Source: Pratylenchus scribneri (taxonomy: Eukaryota > Nematoda > Chromadorea > Rhabditida > Pratylenchidae). Taken from it: a DNA stretch of 64,000 nt. Shown here piece after piece: positions 26,301-38,329 of this stretch (positions are counted from its first letter, which is position 1; each line of letters starts with the position of its first letter). The notes beneath the pieces were generated by a model. That model saw only the letters and a list, made by a program, of their open reading frames with translations, had not been told where the DNA came from and did not search any database. A program made the position numbers and the translations under genes. The DNA lies in contig JAQSEB010000104.1 of the NCBI GenBank assembly GCA_030063045.1, positions 310,001 to 374,000 on the forward strand, read 5' to 3'.

Positions 26301-28182
26301 ATAATTTTAAATTACGTTAAAATGGCCGCATGTTGCCGAACTTTTTGGACTGTCCCCCGTAAATAATCCGATGCCACTGTTCCGTAATTTCGGGCAAAAC
26401 GTCGAATATGTTCCTTTGCTGAATGTTTTTGGCCAAAAACTTCCTCCGATGATGAGGCATCATTTGTTTCATTATGGCTTAAAAATATTTATTTTATTTA
26501 AAATTTAATATTTAAAATTTACTCATTTTGTTTTGTATTTGACAAATTTCCTTTCTCCTTGAGTGATATTCTCCTCTCAACATCCCGGGTAATTGGATCA
26601 ATTGATTCCGGCTTTTGAAGTAATCCCGTTTTTTGATTTGGTTCCCAAGTGGAGGATTTTTGCTTTTGATGATGAGCAACTGCGGTTTTCATCTTAAAAA
26701 ATATTTTTAAAATTTTATTAAATTTATTTTTAATTTTTTGTGTGATTTTTTTTATTCCAAAAATGTGACTATATTTATATCGTTTGTTGAAGACTGTGGA
26801 AATGGAATATTTGTGCTTCTTCTTTTACGCTTATTCATCATTAAATTCTAAGGTCAGGGTGGAGGAAGGAATGATAAACGAAACGAACAATCATCATTTT
26901 TGCCTTTCCAAATTCCAATGAAATATTTCAGCCCATTTTAATATTTATTGTTTATTCATTCAAACCAACCTTTGTCGGTGATTTATCCGAGGCACTTCTT
27001 CGATGCTGTTTTTCATCAATTCTTTTCTTACTGTTCCCTTTGGTTGTTATTTTTTGTTTTTTCTCATCTTCCAATTTGCTGCTAATTTCCGGTAATGATT
27101 CTTTAGGGAGTGATTGTTCCGCCAAATTTTCGTAATGTGGCACAATTGATTTTTGCTAAATTTATCCAATTTTTTTGGAATATTTTTCCAAATTACCTTT
27201 GTCAATCCCGCCGGTGCTATTTCATTTGATTTTTCATCGGCTGATGAGCATCCTCCGGTGGATTTAGCCTTTCTTCTGTTTATTATTTTTTGACTGGTTG
27301 ATGAATTCAATTGAATTTTATCATCAGGAATAATGTTCTCTTTAATTTTGTTGTGATTTTCCATTTTCTTTTCTGGTGAAATATCACTGCTCGTGGTCGC
27401 CTTTTTCTTTAATTACAAAATTATAATGATAATTAAAATTATTTTAACTAACATTAAAATCATTTTCATCTGCCAGAGATGTGTTATCGGATAGCAAAAC
27501 TTGCTGAATTACTCCTTGAATTACGCCTTGTGCTTGGGTGTCTTGTTCATCAACGGTTGGCAATATATCACTGGGGGATGCTCCCCGGGTCAATGAATTC
27601 GATTTTGAGGTGGTTGGCGGTGGAAATGGACCTGGTTGGAGAATATATTATGAGAATTAAAACATGTTTAAAAACCCGTTTTCATGCATTTGGCTAGAGA
27701 AATTAGCCCTCGATCCAATGAATTTGTTTTGGTATGACCACGTTGTCGACCATAACTTTGCTGCTGATCGGTGCTGCTAAAAATAAGAAATTAAATATTC
27801 ATATTTTAGGCAAAATCTGTTACCTTTTTTCAGTTTGAATTTCTGTTTTTTCAGGAACTGTGATAGATGGAAGTGTGGCCGTAGGTGATTGATTTCTGGG
27901 AACTGGTCTTCTAGGCGGTAATGGAGGTGGAATTTGTGTTGGCGGTGACTTTGGATTTTGTAAAAATTGTTCCGGTAATGGTGGAGGAGGTCCCATAGGA
28001 GGAGGAATTGATGGTTGATGTGTGAATTTAGATAGTTTTTGCTGATTTAAATTGAGATTGCTAGTAATTTGCTGCGCATCCAATTCTTCAGTTTGTGGTG
28101 TTTGACGTTGGATATCCAAAGTATCAATGGCATCTTCAAATTCCTCACTATCACTTTTGCTTTCAATTGACGTTGAAGACAT
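23305..28182 (-). CDS. WDR44: WDR44 (Rab11-binding WD40 protein)
   Basis: A WD40 effector of Rab11 that works in endosomal recycling and ER contacts. The start at 28182 gives [11 protein letters not shown], matching the FFAT-like N-terminus of vertebrate WDR44. A proline-rich stretch follows ([11 protein letters not shown], near 28000) and then a long charged region. The WD40 part includes [50 protein letters not shown] and MDRTVKLWH. It also includes a late block, [18 protein letters not shown]. The last exons are 24233-24043, 23672-23466 and 23419-23305, ending [16 protein letters not shown]..., as in the vertebrate C-terminus. C. elegans SYM-4 is the probable orthologue. Many introns are 40-80 bp; the last but one is about 370 bp and holds a tRNA-like relic. 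Exons between 24400 and 27800 were not all fixed. Confidence 0.9.
23779..23870 (-). pseudogene. tRNA-like relic inside a WDR44 intron
   Basis: On the minus strand there is an A-box-like TTTAGCGCATTGGTATG and, about 55 bp later, a B-box-like GAGTTCGATTCCTCG with a 4-bp T-stem. The acceptor ends do not pair. This points to a decayed tRNA or tRNA-derived repeat rather than a working tRNA gene. Confidence 0.3.
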
Positions 28183-28537
28183 AGGTATTTTATAGTTAAT
28201 TTTCTGTAAATTTTTTAATACAATAAAATAATGAGAATTTTTATAATTATTATGTAATCAAATGAAAATTTACATGATTTTTTAACTTTTTTCATTCATT
28301 CAATGCGTTTATCCAAAAAACAAATAATTGATTTATGGCAAGAATTGAAGAGAAAATTGTTGCGAATTCTTTACAACAACAAACAAATTAGAATGAAAGA
28401 CAATTATTATTATTAGGGTCAATTTATAGGAACAAAGTAAAGCTAGAATAAATCAAATAGACATATATTTATAGAATATTTTAGAATGTTATCGAAGTGA
28501 ATATCATTTTGGCAACCCGTTCCAAATTTGCACTGCA

Positions 28538-30256
28538 TCATTTCTCATGTTCCTTTCGCACAAATTCTTCTACAATTCGCACAAATTCTTCCACAATTTG
28601 ATGAACCAGTTCGCCGTAATTTCCATTGAGCAACATTTTCCAACCCTCCGTTTGCGTTACCTTTACAATATTCAAATTATTGTTAAATGATCAAATAAAT
28701 TTTTGTCTAACCTTTCCTGCATTTTTCCGAATGTATTTGATTGCCTCAACTTTTAGATGTTTAGCAGAATACTGATCAGCCATAACCAAAAATCCGCATG
28801 CATTCTCATCGTCCAAGGAAGTGGCCAAATTGCATTCACAAAACTTCTTAAAATTTTGAATTCTAATTGTTAAATTTGTGTTAGAATTGAACCTTCAACT
28901 GGGCAAGTTCATATTTGTCGGCCGCCGCCAATAATTCCTCAGCAATATTCTCCATATTCGGCTGTTTCCCGCTGTATCTGAAAATTATATTTTTGCAGCT
29001 TTTTAATTTTACAAAATGAAACAAACATGAAACGAAGTAATTGTTCCAATACTTCCGATCGGATGTCCTCAATTTCGACGATTCCATTCTGCGCTTCGAC
29101 CATTTTATGCTCAAACATTGCTGCGAAAACCGGAGAACGACATGCCAAAATTCCTTTATAGACCTCAAAATTAAAAATAGTTGAATAATAAATTTAAAAG
29201 TGATTAGTGAACCTTAAATTTGACTCCATCCGAAGAGACCAAAGTGCAGTCTGAATATTTGTCCCCTTTGCCGAACAAATTGTCCATGTCCTCGCATGCT
29301 TGAGTTTGCATTCTAAAATTTTCAAACGAAATTATATAGTACAATTTTGCCATTAAATATTAAATTTTATTTTATGTCGCCACTTTGGTCAGGCGAATAC
29401 TTTCTTAATTTATATATATATATAAAAAATTTGAAATTCGTTAATTTTTTCAAGTTTGTTTAATGAATATATAAAGTGAAATATTTAAAATAATTCTTAA
29501 TCAAATTTTTTACTTACACTATGTCAATGGGAATGGGAATATCGGCACTAATCTCGGCACGGAGAATGATTGAATCGGTCGACTCGTCATACCAGCCGTT
29601 TTTGGGATCCATCAATTCCTGTTGAGGAAAAAATAAATTATTTTATGAGAGAATTATCAAGCAAGTAGAGGGAGTATTGGATTTGGGCCGTTAAATCAAA
29701 TAATTACAAGATCTTGTCTGTCTAATTTTTCGAGATAAATTTATCGCTCTATTTAATTTTTTGGGCTTTAAGTAAAACATACTTCAAATGTCATGAACCA
29801 GCTAATGCCCCAATATTTCTGCTTTGCACTATAATCGTGCTCGATTTCTTGAACATAGTCTTGTTTTCCTTCCTTTTGGGCCAGCACTTTCAGAATGGCT
29901 GATGCATGTCGATTATACATTGCGTCTCAAATTTCAGAATTTAAACCAATTTATTTAGGTATAATTATTGGTACCTTCATTTGTTGCATTGCGTTCTAAG
30001 AGAAAATAGAGATATTTTTCTCCCAACATATCAGTGCGTGCTTGGGCAAGAATTTTCCATGGTAGCCCTCGAACATAGATTGGATCACTAACTCTGCATC
30101 CATCTCCATCTAGCCCCTCTGGTCCTTGTGTAAATTCGCTGAACTTCTCGATTTTCAATGTAATAATTCCAATCGACTTGTAAAAATCATATTGTGCTTT
30201 AATTTTACATTTATAAAATTCAGTTTAAAAATTATAAAACCTTTATCGCTTTCCAT
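28538..30256 (-). CDS. MATH-BTB protein, SPOP-like cullin-3 adaptor
   Basis: A substrate adaptor for cullin-3 ubiquitin ligases by family. Nine exons (30256-30241, 30196-29975, 29925-29783, 29618-29518, 29312-29213, 29163-29027, 28977-28893, 28846-28712, 28660-28538) join in phase to 353 residues; SPOP has 374. The first exon is only 16 bp (MESDK). The MATH domain fills about residues 10-165 (LKIEKFSEFTQGPEGLDGDG, KYLYFLLERNA). The BTB domain follows at about 180-285 (YSDCTLVSSDGVKFKVYKGI, FEHKMVEAQNGIVEIED). A BACK-like helical part then reads ADKYELAQLKKFCECNL. The C-terminus has a local repeat (VEEFVRIVEEFVRK). Sits 355 bp upstream of WDR44 and 370 bp downstream of the phosphatase gene on the same strand. 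Confidence 0.9.
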
Positions 30257-30474
30257 TTTATTCGATTGATTTTAAAATAGAATTTGGTATTATCAGGGAT
30301 TAGCTGAAATGCATAATAATAATAAATTAATATCCATTTATAAAATTATGAAAAATATTATAGCAAAAATTGTACAAGGAAATTAAAAAGTGCAAAAATA
30401 CTGAAATATTTATTCAAAATTATTAGGTATTCAATTCAATCAATGCAACAAAAATGAAGAACACAATTATGATA

Positions 30475-30575
30475 TTAGGGTGAATGGTAATATACAACAA
30501 TGTATGGGAAAATAGGAAATAATATGCAACAATGTATGGGAAAATAGGAAATAATATGCAACAATGTGTGGGAAA
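30475..30575. repeat. Short tandem repeat downstream of the PP1 gene
   Basis: Two full 39-bp units and part of a third (GCAACAATGTATGGGAAAAT then AGGAAATAATAT) lie just past the phosphatase stop codon, probably in its 3' UTR. The copies are almost identical. Confidence 0.7.
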
Positions 30576-30625
30576 TTCTGTATTATCTTCATTGTTCATC
30601 ATCATCCTTGCTTCTCTTCTTTGCC

Positions 30626-31937
30626 TTATGATGTTCCATTTCGCTTGTTTGCCTGCTGGACGCCTGGTTGGAAGACCTGAAAATTTTTTAATCAAACTTT
30701 AAACTGAAAATAAATTGACAAACCTTTGTTGAGATGCCCAAGTCGCCCGAAACTTTCACAATAGCGCCAGCGTTGTCATACCTAAAATTATGAAGATTAG
30801 ATTCCAATTTCTAAATAAACAAAACTCACAATCCGCAGTAATGGGGAGCAGTGAACAGTGTCAACAGGCCGGAGTTTGGGTTGCCGCCGAAGAATTCATA
30901 ACCATCCTGAACGACCTGAATTGAATAAAATTATCAAAAATAAACAAATTTTGAATGAAATGGACTAACCTGATGTGCCCGAATGATCAGGTCAAGTTTG
31001 AAGCGGCTGAGTACTTGGTTGATCACCTCTTGTCCGAATGTGCAGCCAGCGCCACGTGGATTTCTGCCGAAAAAACGTACATTCACATCCGGATCGGCCC
31101 AGAGCAAGTCGACAGCAAGCTGATTTTTGTCCTGAGTTATTTGATTATCCTAAAATGAAGGATGAGAAAAGCACTTTTTTGAATAATGTTAAACTCACTT
31201 CTAGTGGCCGAACGATATTGTTGATGATTTCAAGATTTGGCGCATCCAACATCGGTGGGCTGAGACCTCCTGAAAATGAAGGGAATTTGTATTAATAAAA
31301 AAAACTTTATCCCACCATGCATGCACAGAATCCGCGATGATATCAGGGCCGCCAGTGGCATCAACTCGAAGGTCCGCTGGAATGATTTGTACATTTCTTC
31401 GTCCTCGTAGAATTTGAGCACCGCATCGTGGAAGCCATAAGCGTTGTTGATGTTCTGTGTTTCGTGATTCCCTCGCAGCATGAAGAAGTTATTCGGGTAA
31501 CGGATCTGAAAATGATTGATGGGAATATAATTTGTAATAAGAAAAGCAAAATTTTATCCCACCTTGCAAGCAAACATGAAGAGAATGAGCTCGATTTGAT
31601 GATGGCCTCGATCCACATAGTCGCCCAGGAAGAGATAGTTTCTGACGTGTGGAAATCCCTCGGACTCGAAGATGCGCATAATATCACAGAATTGTCCATG
31701 CAGATCGCCGCAGACAATGACGGGCCCATTGATTTTCAGTAACATCGGCTGCGACAAGAACACTTTGCGGGCTTCGTGTAACAGATGCATCACATTCTGC
31801 AAAATAGGGAAGAAATTAATTGGGTTTTAAATAATAAAAACGTAACCAACCTCTTTCGGGATCAATTGCACAAGGTTTCCTTCGCGTATGCCTTCAACGA
31901 GCCTGGTGAAGAATGCCTTGACATCGAATGCAGTCAT
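30626..31937 (-). CDS. PP1-type serine/threonine phosphatase, probably sperm-expressed
   Basis: A metal-dependent protein phosphatase. Eight exons (31937-31851, 31796-31563, 31505-31316, 31269-31199, 31149-30970, 30915-30830, 30781-30724, 30676-30626) join exactly to 318 residues. All metal-binding and catalytic motifs are intact: GDLHGQF, GDYVDRG, LRGNHE, CMHGG, IRAHQ, and the PP1-like APHYCG before YDNAGA. Outside these it is diverged (RGHHQIELILFMFACK where PP1 has a Leu/Tyr-rich helix), so it belongs to the fast-evolving nematode PP1 group rather than to the housekeeping enzyme. The gene is head to head with the major sperm protein gene, with 332 bp between start codons. That fits a sperm role like C. 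elegans GSP-3/4, but expression is inferred. Confidence 0.9.
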
Positions 31938-32269
31938 TTTGAGGGAGTTTGGAAGAAGAGCAGCTGTTTGGATTGTGAATTGGGCGATTGTTCGGATAGA
32001 AGTTTTTCATTGAACTTTTATAGTTGAAAATTGACGACACTTTCTAGTTTCTACTTTCTATACAATTGTCAATACCATAATTTTAATTATTACAAAATTG
32101 TAAATACAGTATAGTTTTGATTGAAAAATCAATAATGGGAGAAAATCTAATGATATAAAAGCGACTGCTTCAGTATGGTTCAACATCATTCAGCAAGCAG
32201 CAGATCAACCAACAAACGACAAGCAAATCAATCTCTTCAAGAAGCAAACAACCAATCTCGACGATCAAC
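31938..32269. promoter_or_regulatory. Candidate bidirectional sperm-gene promoter
   Basis: The 332 bp between the ATG of the PP1-type gene (minus) and the ATG of the major sperm protein gene (plus). It contains a TATA-like GATATAAAAG about 115 bp before the MSP start and GATA-type sites (GGATAG, TGATAT). GATA factors act on s-specific nematode promoters, so these are candidates only. Confidence 0.45.
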
Positions 32270-32708
32270 ATGGCACAAATTCCACCCGGCGACATTGCGA
32301 CACAACCAGGACAAAAGGTCATCTTCAACGCCCCGTTCGATGACAAGCACACCTACTACATGAAGGTCAGTCAATTTAACATTAAAATTTCCAAATCAAA
32401 TAATAATTCCCTTTTTTCCGCAGATCATCAACTCCGGCGGTCACCGCATCGGCTTCGCCTTCAAAACGACCAACCCGCAACGTCTGAACATGGACCCGCC
32501 CAATGGAGTGCTTGACCCGAAGGAATCCATCAACATTGCCATCTCCTGCGATGCCTTCGATTCTGCAACCGAGGCCACCAACAACGACCGCGTCACCGTG
32601 GAATGGACCAACACACCGGAGGGAGCAGCCAAGCAATTCCGTCGCGAATGGTTCCAAGGAGATGGCATGGTCCGCCGCAAGAATCTGCCGATCGAATACA
32701 ACATGTGA
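32270..32708 (+). CDS. msp: Major sperm protein (MSP)
   Basis: The cytoskeletal protein that drives amoeboid crawling of nematode sperm and also acts as an oocyte signal. Two exons (32270-32365 and 32424-32708) encode 126 residues, the normal length. Family blocks are clear: [26 protein letters not shown], then [17 protein letters not shown], a DPKES block, [20 protein letters not shown], and the invariant end [15 protein letters not shown]. The single phase-0 intron after TYYMK is as expected for tylenchid MSP genes. The beta-sandwich residues used for filament assembly cannot be checked by eye, but nothing is missing. Confidence 0.98.
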
Positions 32709-34002
32709 TGCGCCGAAGAAGACAACTAGAAGATGAATCAACCATAGGATCAATCTCTTCCTCGTCCCCATTCCTCCTATCTATTCTTGTAATTTGCCAT
32801 GTCCATTCCCTTCCATCCACCATTGTTCTTCCCCTAATACCAGCATAATTGTACCATAAATATTGTTGTATTTTTTGTGAGATAATATTATTTTGCCGAA
32901 AGAATTACATGGTTTTGCCGAAAAAATGCATTATTTTGCCGAAAGATCAGTTTTTTGATTAGAACTCTTTTGTGCTTGATCCTAGACCCCCAAACCATTT
33001 AGTATATTTGTAGAGCTCATCGAGACGCGCCGATTGATGTATAGTTTGTCTGGGTTTAAACCCAAACCAAAAAGTTATAAACCAAAAACCAAAATATGGT
33101 TTAGACGGTTTAATACCTTTAATTTTGGCCAAACCCCGACAATCTATAGGTCAATCGACGCGTCTCGATGAGCTCTACAAATATGCTAAATGGTTTGGGG
33201 GTCTAGGATCAAGCACAAAAGAGTTATAATCAAAAAACTGATCTTTCGGCAAAATAATGCATTTTTTCGGCAAAACCATTTAAATCTTTCGGCAAAATAA
33301 TGCACACCCATTTTTTGTTGTTGTAATTTCTTGAATAAAATGTGAAAAAAAGAATGTTCGGAAATTGTATATTTTGTAAGGAAAGAGTCCTATTAAATAC
33401 TTAAATCCGATGTGATTCCATTCCAATTCCATACAAAAATTACGAGGACTGCTTGGATATTGATATCGGATGCAAACTTGCATTTTATTAGTCTTGTTTT
33501 TGATTTTTGTGTATTAACTGTTTGTTATATCCCATCTCCTCTATCGTTTCGTTCACCTAAAGACGAAGCTTTTGAATTTTGAGATAAAACGCACTAGTCT
33601 ATATTTTTATTTTTTACGTCAAAAAACGCTACTGTTATCCATCCGTAATAAATAAGTCAAATCACTTATTCAGCTTATCTGCTGTTGTTCGGAAATGTCG
33701 TTTACTTTTTACTTTTTGTTTTTTTTCTCCCTGAAATATAAAACAATCAATAATCATCCAAATCCCAAACCAAGCAAATTAAAAAGCAGTGCAATGATAT
33801 CAAAATTATTAATAGCATGAAAACGTCAGTTATTATTAATTATAAAAAAAAACATCTAATTATATCTTGTAAAAATTTTACTTTGCAAATTAAAATCATT
33901 AACATTGAAAAATATTTTTTCACTTGTGTAAATTCTAATTAAGGTTTTTCTATAAACGAAACGTTAATACATTGTTAATAATACATCGACGACATTTGAA
34001 TA
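32709..34002. other. Spacer holding a MITE
   Basis: After the MSP 3' UTR comes the inverted-repeat element at 32887-33301. From 33310 to 34000 the sequence is AT-rich with no gene seen. The last 60 bp before the RGG gene include a possible TTTTTC-rich acceptor. Confidence 0.5.
32887..33301. mobile_element. MITE family A, copy 1 (415 bp)
   Basis: Inverted repeats of about 160 bp begin ATTATTTTGCCGAAAG and contain three TTTTGCCGAAA motifs, then CTAGACCCCCAAACCATTTA and GTAGAGCTCATCGAGACGCG. The centre has further short palindromes around GGTTTAAACC-like sequence. Related copies lie at 56102 and near 62800. No ORF. Confidence 0.85.
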
Positions 34003-35551
34003 ATGGACAATCAGCGGCAACAATACAATCATAATCAGCGAAATGATGGAAATCGAGGTGGTTACCAAGACCGTGGCGGCGATCAACGACAATACGATCG
34101 TCGAGGACCACCGCAACGCTATGATGATCGAAATAATGGAAGTGGTGGGTATCGCGGAGGTGGAGGCCGTGGAGGAAATTACGGAGGCGGAGGTCGCAGT
34201 GGAGGAAACTACGAAGGCGGATATGACCGTGATGGTGGAAGCGGAGGCCGTGGAGGAAACTACGGAGGCGGCTATGACCGTGATGGTGGAGGAGGTCGAG
34301 GTGGACGCGGTGGATATCGAGGACGAGGTGGAGGGGGCTATGGCGGAGACAATCGCAATGAGTATAATAACAATGGAGGTTTACATAACTTTTTAAATTA
34401 ATAATAAACTAAACTATTAAAATAGGTCAGTACGATCGCAAACGACCACACGATAGTGATCAATATGAACAAAGACCTCCTAAGAGACAATACGAGGAAC
34501 CGAAACCAGATCCAACGTAACGTATTTAAATGATAAAAAATTATTTTAGCATTGACTTTTTAGACCAATCGAATTCGAATTTGAAGGGACTGTTGGAGGG
34601 CAAAATGTGCGATTTGTCTATAAAGAAAAGGAGGTTTAATTATATTTATTTATTGCAATAATTTTTTTTAAAAATTATGCAGCAAGTTCCGGCCCAACTG
34701 ACCGCCATCCATACCATCCGTATTCATGGACGTCTCGATAATACTCTGCCATTTGCCAATCAAATCGATCTCGTTATGTATTTGGGAAATTGTGCTAATT
34801 TTCTGAAGCAAGGAGCCACCTTGGCCGATAAGAATTCAATGTCGACTGTTTCTTTGAACAACGAAGATGGTTTTATATATTTATGTTTATAAATTTAATT
34901 ATTTAAATTTTAGTTTCCGCAAAAATGAAGACTATTACTCTGGCTTTGTTTGGCACTTGCGAATTGATTGAATTCGATTTCAAGAAGCTGAACTTATTGC
35001 AATTGCCAGCCTTTCACAAAATTCCAGAGCTGAAAGTGATCATCGAGCCGGAATCCATTCTTGATATCGAATCGTCCGCGATTAAGGTTAAATAAATTTT
35101 ATATAAATTAAAAATGAATTAATTTTGAGACATTGATCGATTGGCTTCATGGTCGCATTGGAAAGAAGGGCTTGAAGAAACTCGACTTCTACACAAATAA
35201 GCATGCCTTTGCTCGTTCCTTCCTCCGCAAACTTAAAGACGTAAAATTTTAATTTTTTTAATTTATTCTATTCTTATTTAGGATAGCGCCGATGCTCAAT
35301 ATGTGATTCGCATCACTTGTCCAAGTCCACCATTCGATGAATTCCATTTCTACAGCGGGCAGAAGAGCGAAATGAAATTGGTCAAGGAAAAGGAAATCAA
35401 AGGAGGTGCTTCCTACTTTCTCCTCAAATACACCGAAGGGCAGCCTGAACCAGCCAAACTCCGCGATCGTGATGCCTACCCGAAATTGCCGCAAATTGCC
35501 ATTACCAATGCGCCTATGCAAATGCAACAACCCGCTGGACCGGGAAAATGA
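34003..35551 (+). CDS. RGG/glycine-rich protein with an unrecognised C-terminal domain
   Basis: The first exon (34003-34378) encodes about 125 residues of Asn/Gln- and then Gly/Arg/Tyr-rich sequence (GGYRGGGGRGGNYGGGG and similar), typical of RNA-binding, phase-separating tails. After short exons with a basic KRPHDSD stretch, five more exons encode a structured region of about 260 residues. It reads EFEFEGTVGGQNVRFVYKEK, IHGRLDNTLPFANQIDLVMY, ESILDIESSAIKTLIDWLHG and ITCPSPPFDEFHFYSGQKSE. The gene ends at TGA 35551. The second region looks like a beta-rich domain used in F-box-associated nematode families, but I cannot name it. Splice phases are consistent throughout. Probably an RNP component. 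Confidence 0.8.
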
Positions 35552-36089
35552 GACGAGGATATAATAAGGTTTTCTGCTATTTTCAAAAAATAAAATGAAT
35601 TATTAATTTTCAGCCACGCAAATCATCAAACAGGTCAACGTTTCAGCCTCTCATTTATGTTTTGCATCTCGACCCTCAATCGGCCTTTTCATAATTTTGT
35701 TCTTCGTTATTTATGAATTTTTATGCTGTTTTTTAAACAACGATGATCCTCCCCTCACTTCCTTATTTATTCCGAAATTTTTTTATATATTTTCAATTTG
35801 ATACAATTTGTTAAATTTGGATGATTTTATAATAAATACACACTTTGCAATTTATTCATCTCTCTTAAATTTCGTAAATACAATCCATCCAAATACATAA
35901 GTTTTTAAAACTTATCTTTCAATCCAATCCTCTTTTATATGTTTCATCGTTTTATATTTGAATAAAATTTATACAATATTTGTAATATTCGAATTTCGAA
36001 TAATTTGATTGATTTCTAAAACATCAATTTATTGTTGAATAATCCAATTAAAATTTGTTTTTTTATTTGATTTTTGATAGTTTCGAAAG

Positions 36090-38204
36090 ATGTTTATTTT
36101 GAGAAGAACGAATAAAAGTCATTTGCGATTGCAGAATAAAACAAATATTCTACAAAAATTGCCAGTTTCCTCTTCACTTTCCCCAATAGAAACTGAGTAA
36201 GCACATTTAAATTTAAACAAATTCGCAATCATAAATTTGGATTTTAGAAATTCCAATGATGTTGAACAGACACAAAATCGTGAAGATTATTGGAATCCAC
36301 CGCCGGATATGGTCAAACTTCCATGGTATCGGCGAATGAAGCAATTTTCATTCGACGATTGTGAATATGAATGGCTTAGGAAAGAAGCAATGGTATTTAA
36401 TTAAGAATTAATTAAATACTCATCAATCATATTTAGTCCGAATCATATATTTCTGTTGGCAATCGGCTGAATGATTATTACAAAATGCAACAAATTGTAA
36501 ATTGGTTGCCTACAATAAAGGAAAAGATTGATTTTGTGAATCCCTATGAACGAGAATGGCGCGTTCCTGAAAAGAAATGGCACAGGTTGAACATTGAATT
36601 AAACATGAAAAAATCATAATTTTAGGCCATGGATGCAACCATTGGTTCAGCCAAGAAAGGCATGGAATGTGCCAGTGGTCCCGACCTATTTCGACTCATT
36701 GAATTTTTATAAATTTATCACAAAATGCAGACTGGTCGAAGACAACGAAGCAACGGAAGAATTGGAAGAAAATTATTATAAATCACTCAAATTTCCTACA
36801 TCAAAATTAGAGGTTCATTTTCAAATTTCAATTTAAAATGTAACTTTATATTTAAGAATCGTGTTTCCGATTCCTTGTCATTTTGGTTGGATGAAGAACA
36901 TTCAGCGGAAATAGAAAATTATTCAAGCGAAGAACGCACTCAAAATTTGGCCAAATTTCTTCGATCCATTGTCGAAGATGCACATTTAATTTTGGGCCAT
37001 AACAACACAAAACTGCTGAATCATCGAGTTAATTTAAATTAAAGATTTAAGTTCAAATTTATTTTAGATTTCTCACAATCCTCGTTGCGAATCATTTTGG
37101 ATTCGTGCCGGTTTTCAATCTCTTTATGAACATTTACCAATTTGGGAAACGGAAAAGGAAGCTTATAAGCCGCCATATCCAAAACGGAAAATGCGATTTA
37201 CTGGAGATGATAGGTTGAAATATTATAAATTTTAATAAAATAATTCTTTATTATTATAGACGTCGATTGGGAGAACTTTCATTCACAATGCGTGACAATC
37301 ATCTCATTCAAGTGAGGCAGACGATGCCAATGAAAAATGTTTGCATTTTTTAATTTTGTTTCAAAAATCGACCATTTCCAGTTATTTCCAATGTCCGAAT
37401 CGGAACTTGTCCATGCCCCAATGTTCCCGGATGAATTTAATGTGACAGAGGAATTGATTTTCTCCCCAAAAGTTTATAATATCAAACAAGATGCTGGAAT
37501 CCTTTGGCAATGTCCCGGCTTTGAATATGATAGCAGTGAGTTAATCTACTATAAAATTAAATCAATAAATTCAATTTTTATAGATGAAACACATTTATAT
37601 GGTCGTTTGGCAATAAAAGATGTTCGGCCATTAATCGAAACGGTGGGTCAAAAATGGCGGCCGGATTCCCGGGAAGAACGGAACCAAATGATTTCGGAAT
37701 GTGTTAAAGCTACTGCCATCGTTTCACTTTTTAATTGGCTAAATGGCCAGGCTCATTGTTTAGGTCCGTTCAAAATTATAGCCAATAAAAATTTCATTTA
37801 TTTTCAGGCCATACTCAATACACCGAAATCCAAGAGCCTCTCACATCCCAAATGATCCTTTCCGATGGAATACATTTCTGGTTTGCTGTTGCTCAATTAA
37901 ATACTTTGGCCATAAATATTGAAATTGAAGGTTTAAAATTAAAAATAAATAATAAATTTTAAAATTTTCACAAAAAGGTTTCAATAATCGACGGACAAAT
38001 TGTTGTTTTGTTGAAGGGCCGTATCAATTATTTGATAGCTTTAATCGCTCCAAAACTGGTTTTTACCAATTTAAACACAAAGAGGGAATTCAAATCGCAG
38101 AAGAAAACAAAAACTGGATTTGCAGTGAAAAAGGAAGGAAGGAAGAAAAATCGGGACTTAATCCGAAAATATTAGAAAGAATACTTCAAATGATTGTTGT
38201 TTAA
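36090..38204 (+). CDS. Mitochondrial ribosomal protein mL65/S30-like
   Basis: A mitoribosomal large-subunit protein (mL65, formerly MRPS30/PDCD9, related to mL37). The start gives a basic, Ser/Leu-rich mitochondrial presequence (MFILRRTNKSHLRLQNKTN). Typical features follow: DYWNPPPDMVKLPWYRRM, EREWRVPEKKWHRPW, NHRISHNPRCESFWIRAGF, KPPYPKRKMRF and a long C-terminal part ending LERILQMIVV. About ten exons with introns of 40-60 bp join in phase to roughly 470 residues. The next gene starts 125 bp after the stop on the same strand, which is operon-like spacing. The mL65 and mL37 families are hard to separate by eye. Confidence 0.75.
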
Positions 38205-38329
38205 TCTTTTGTTGAATTTTTCTTATTAAAATATTTTTAGAACAAAAAATGTGACTTACTTTTGATTTACAAATCAATTCAATACTTTTATTATTTATAA
38301 ATTATTTTTTAATTAAAATATTTTTAGAA

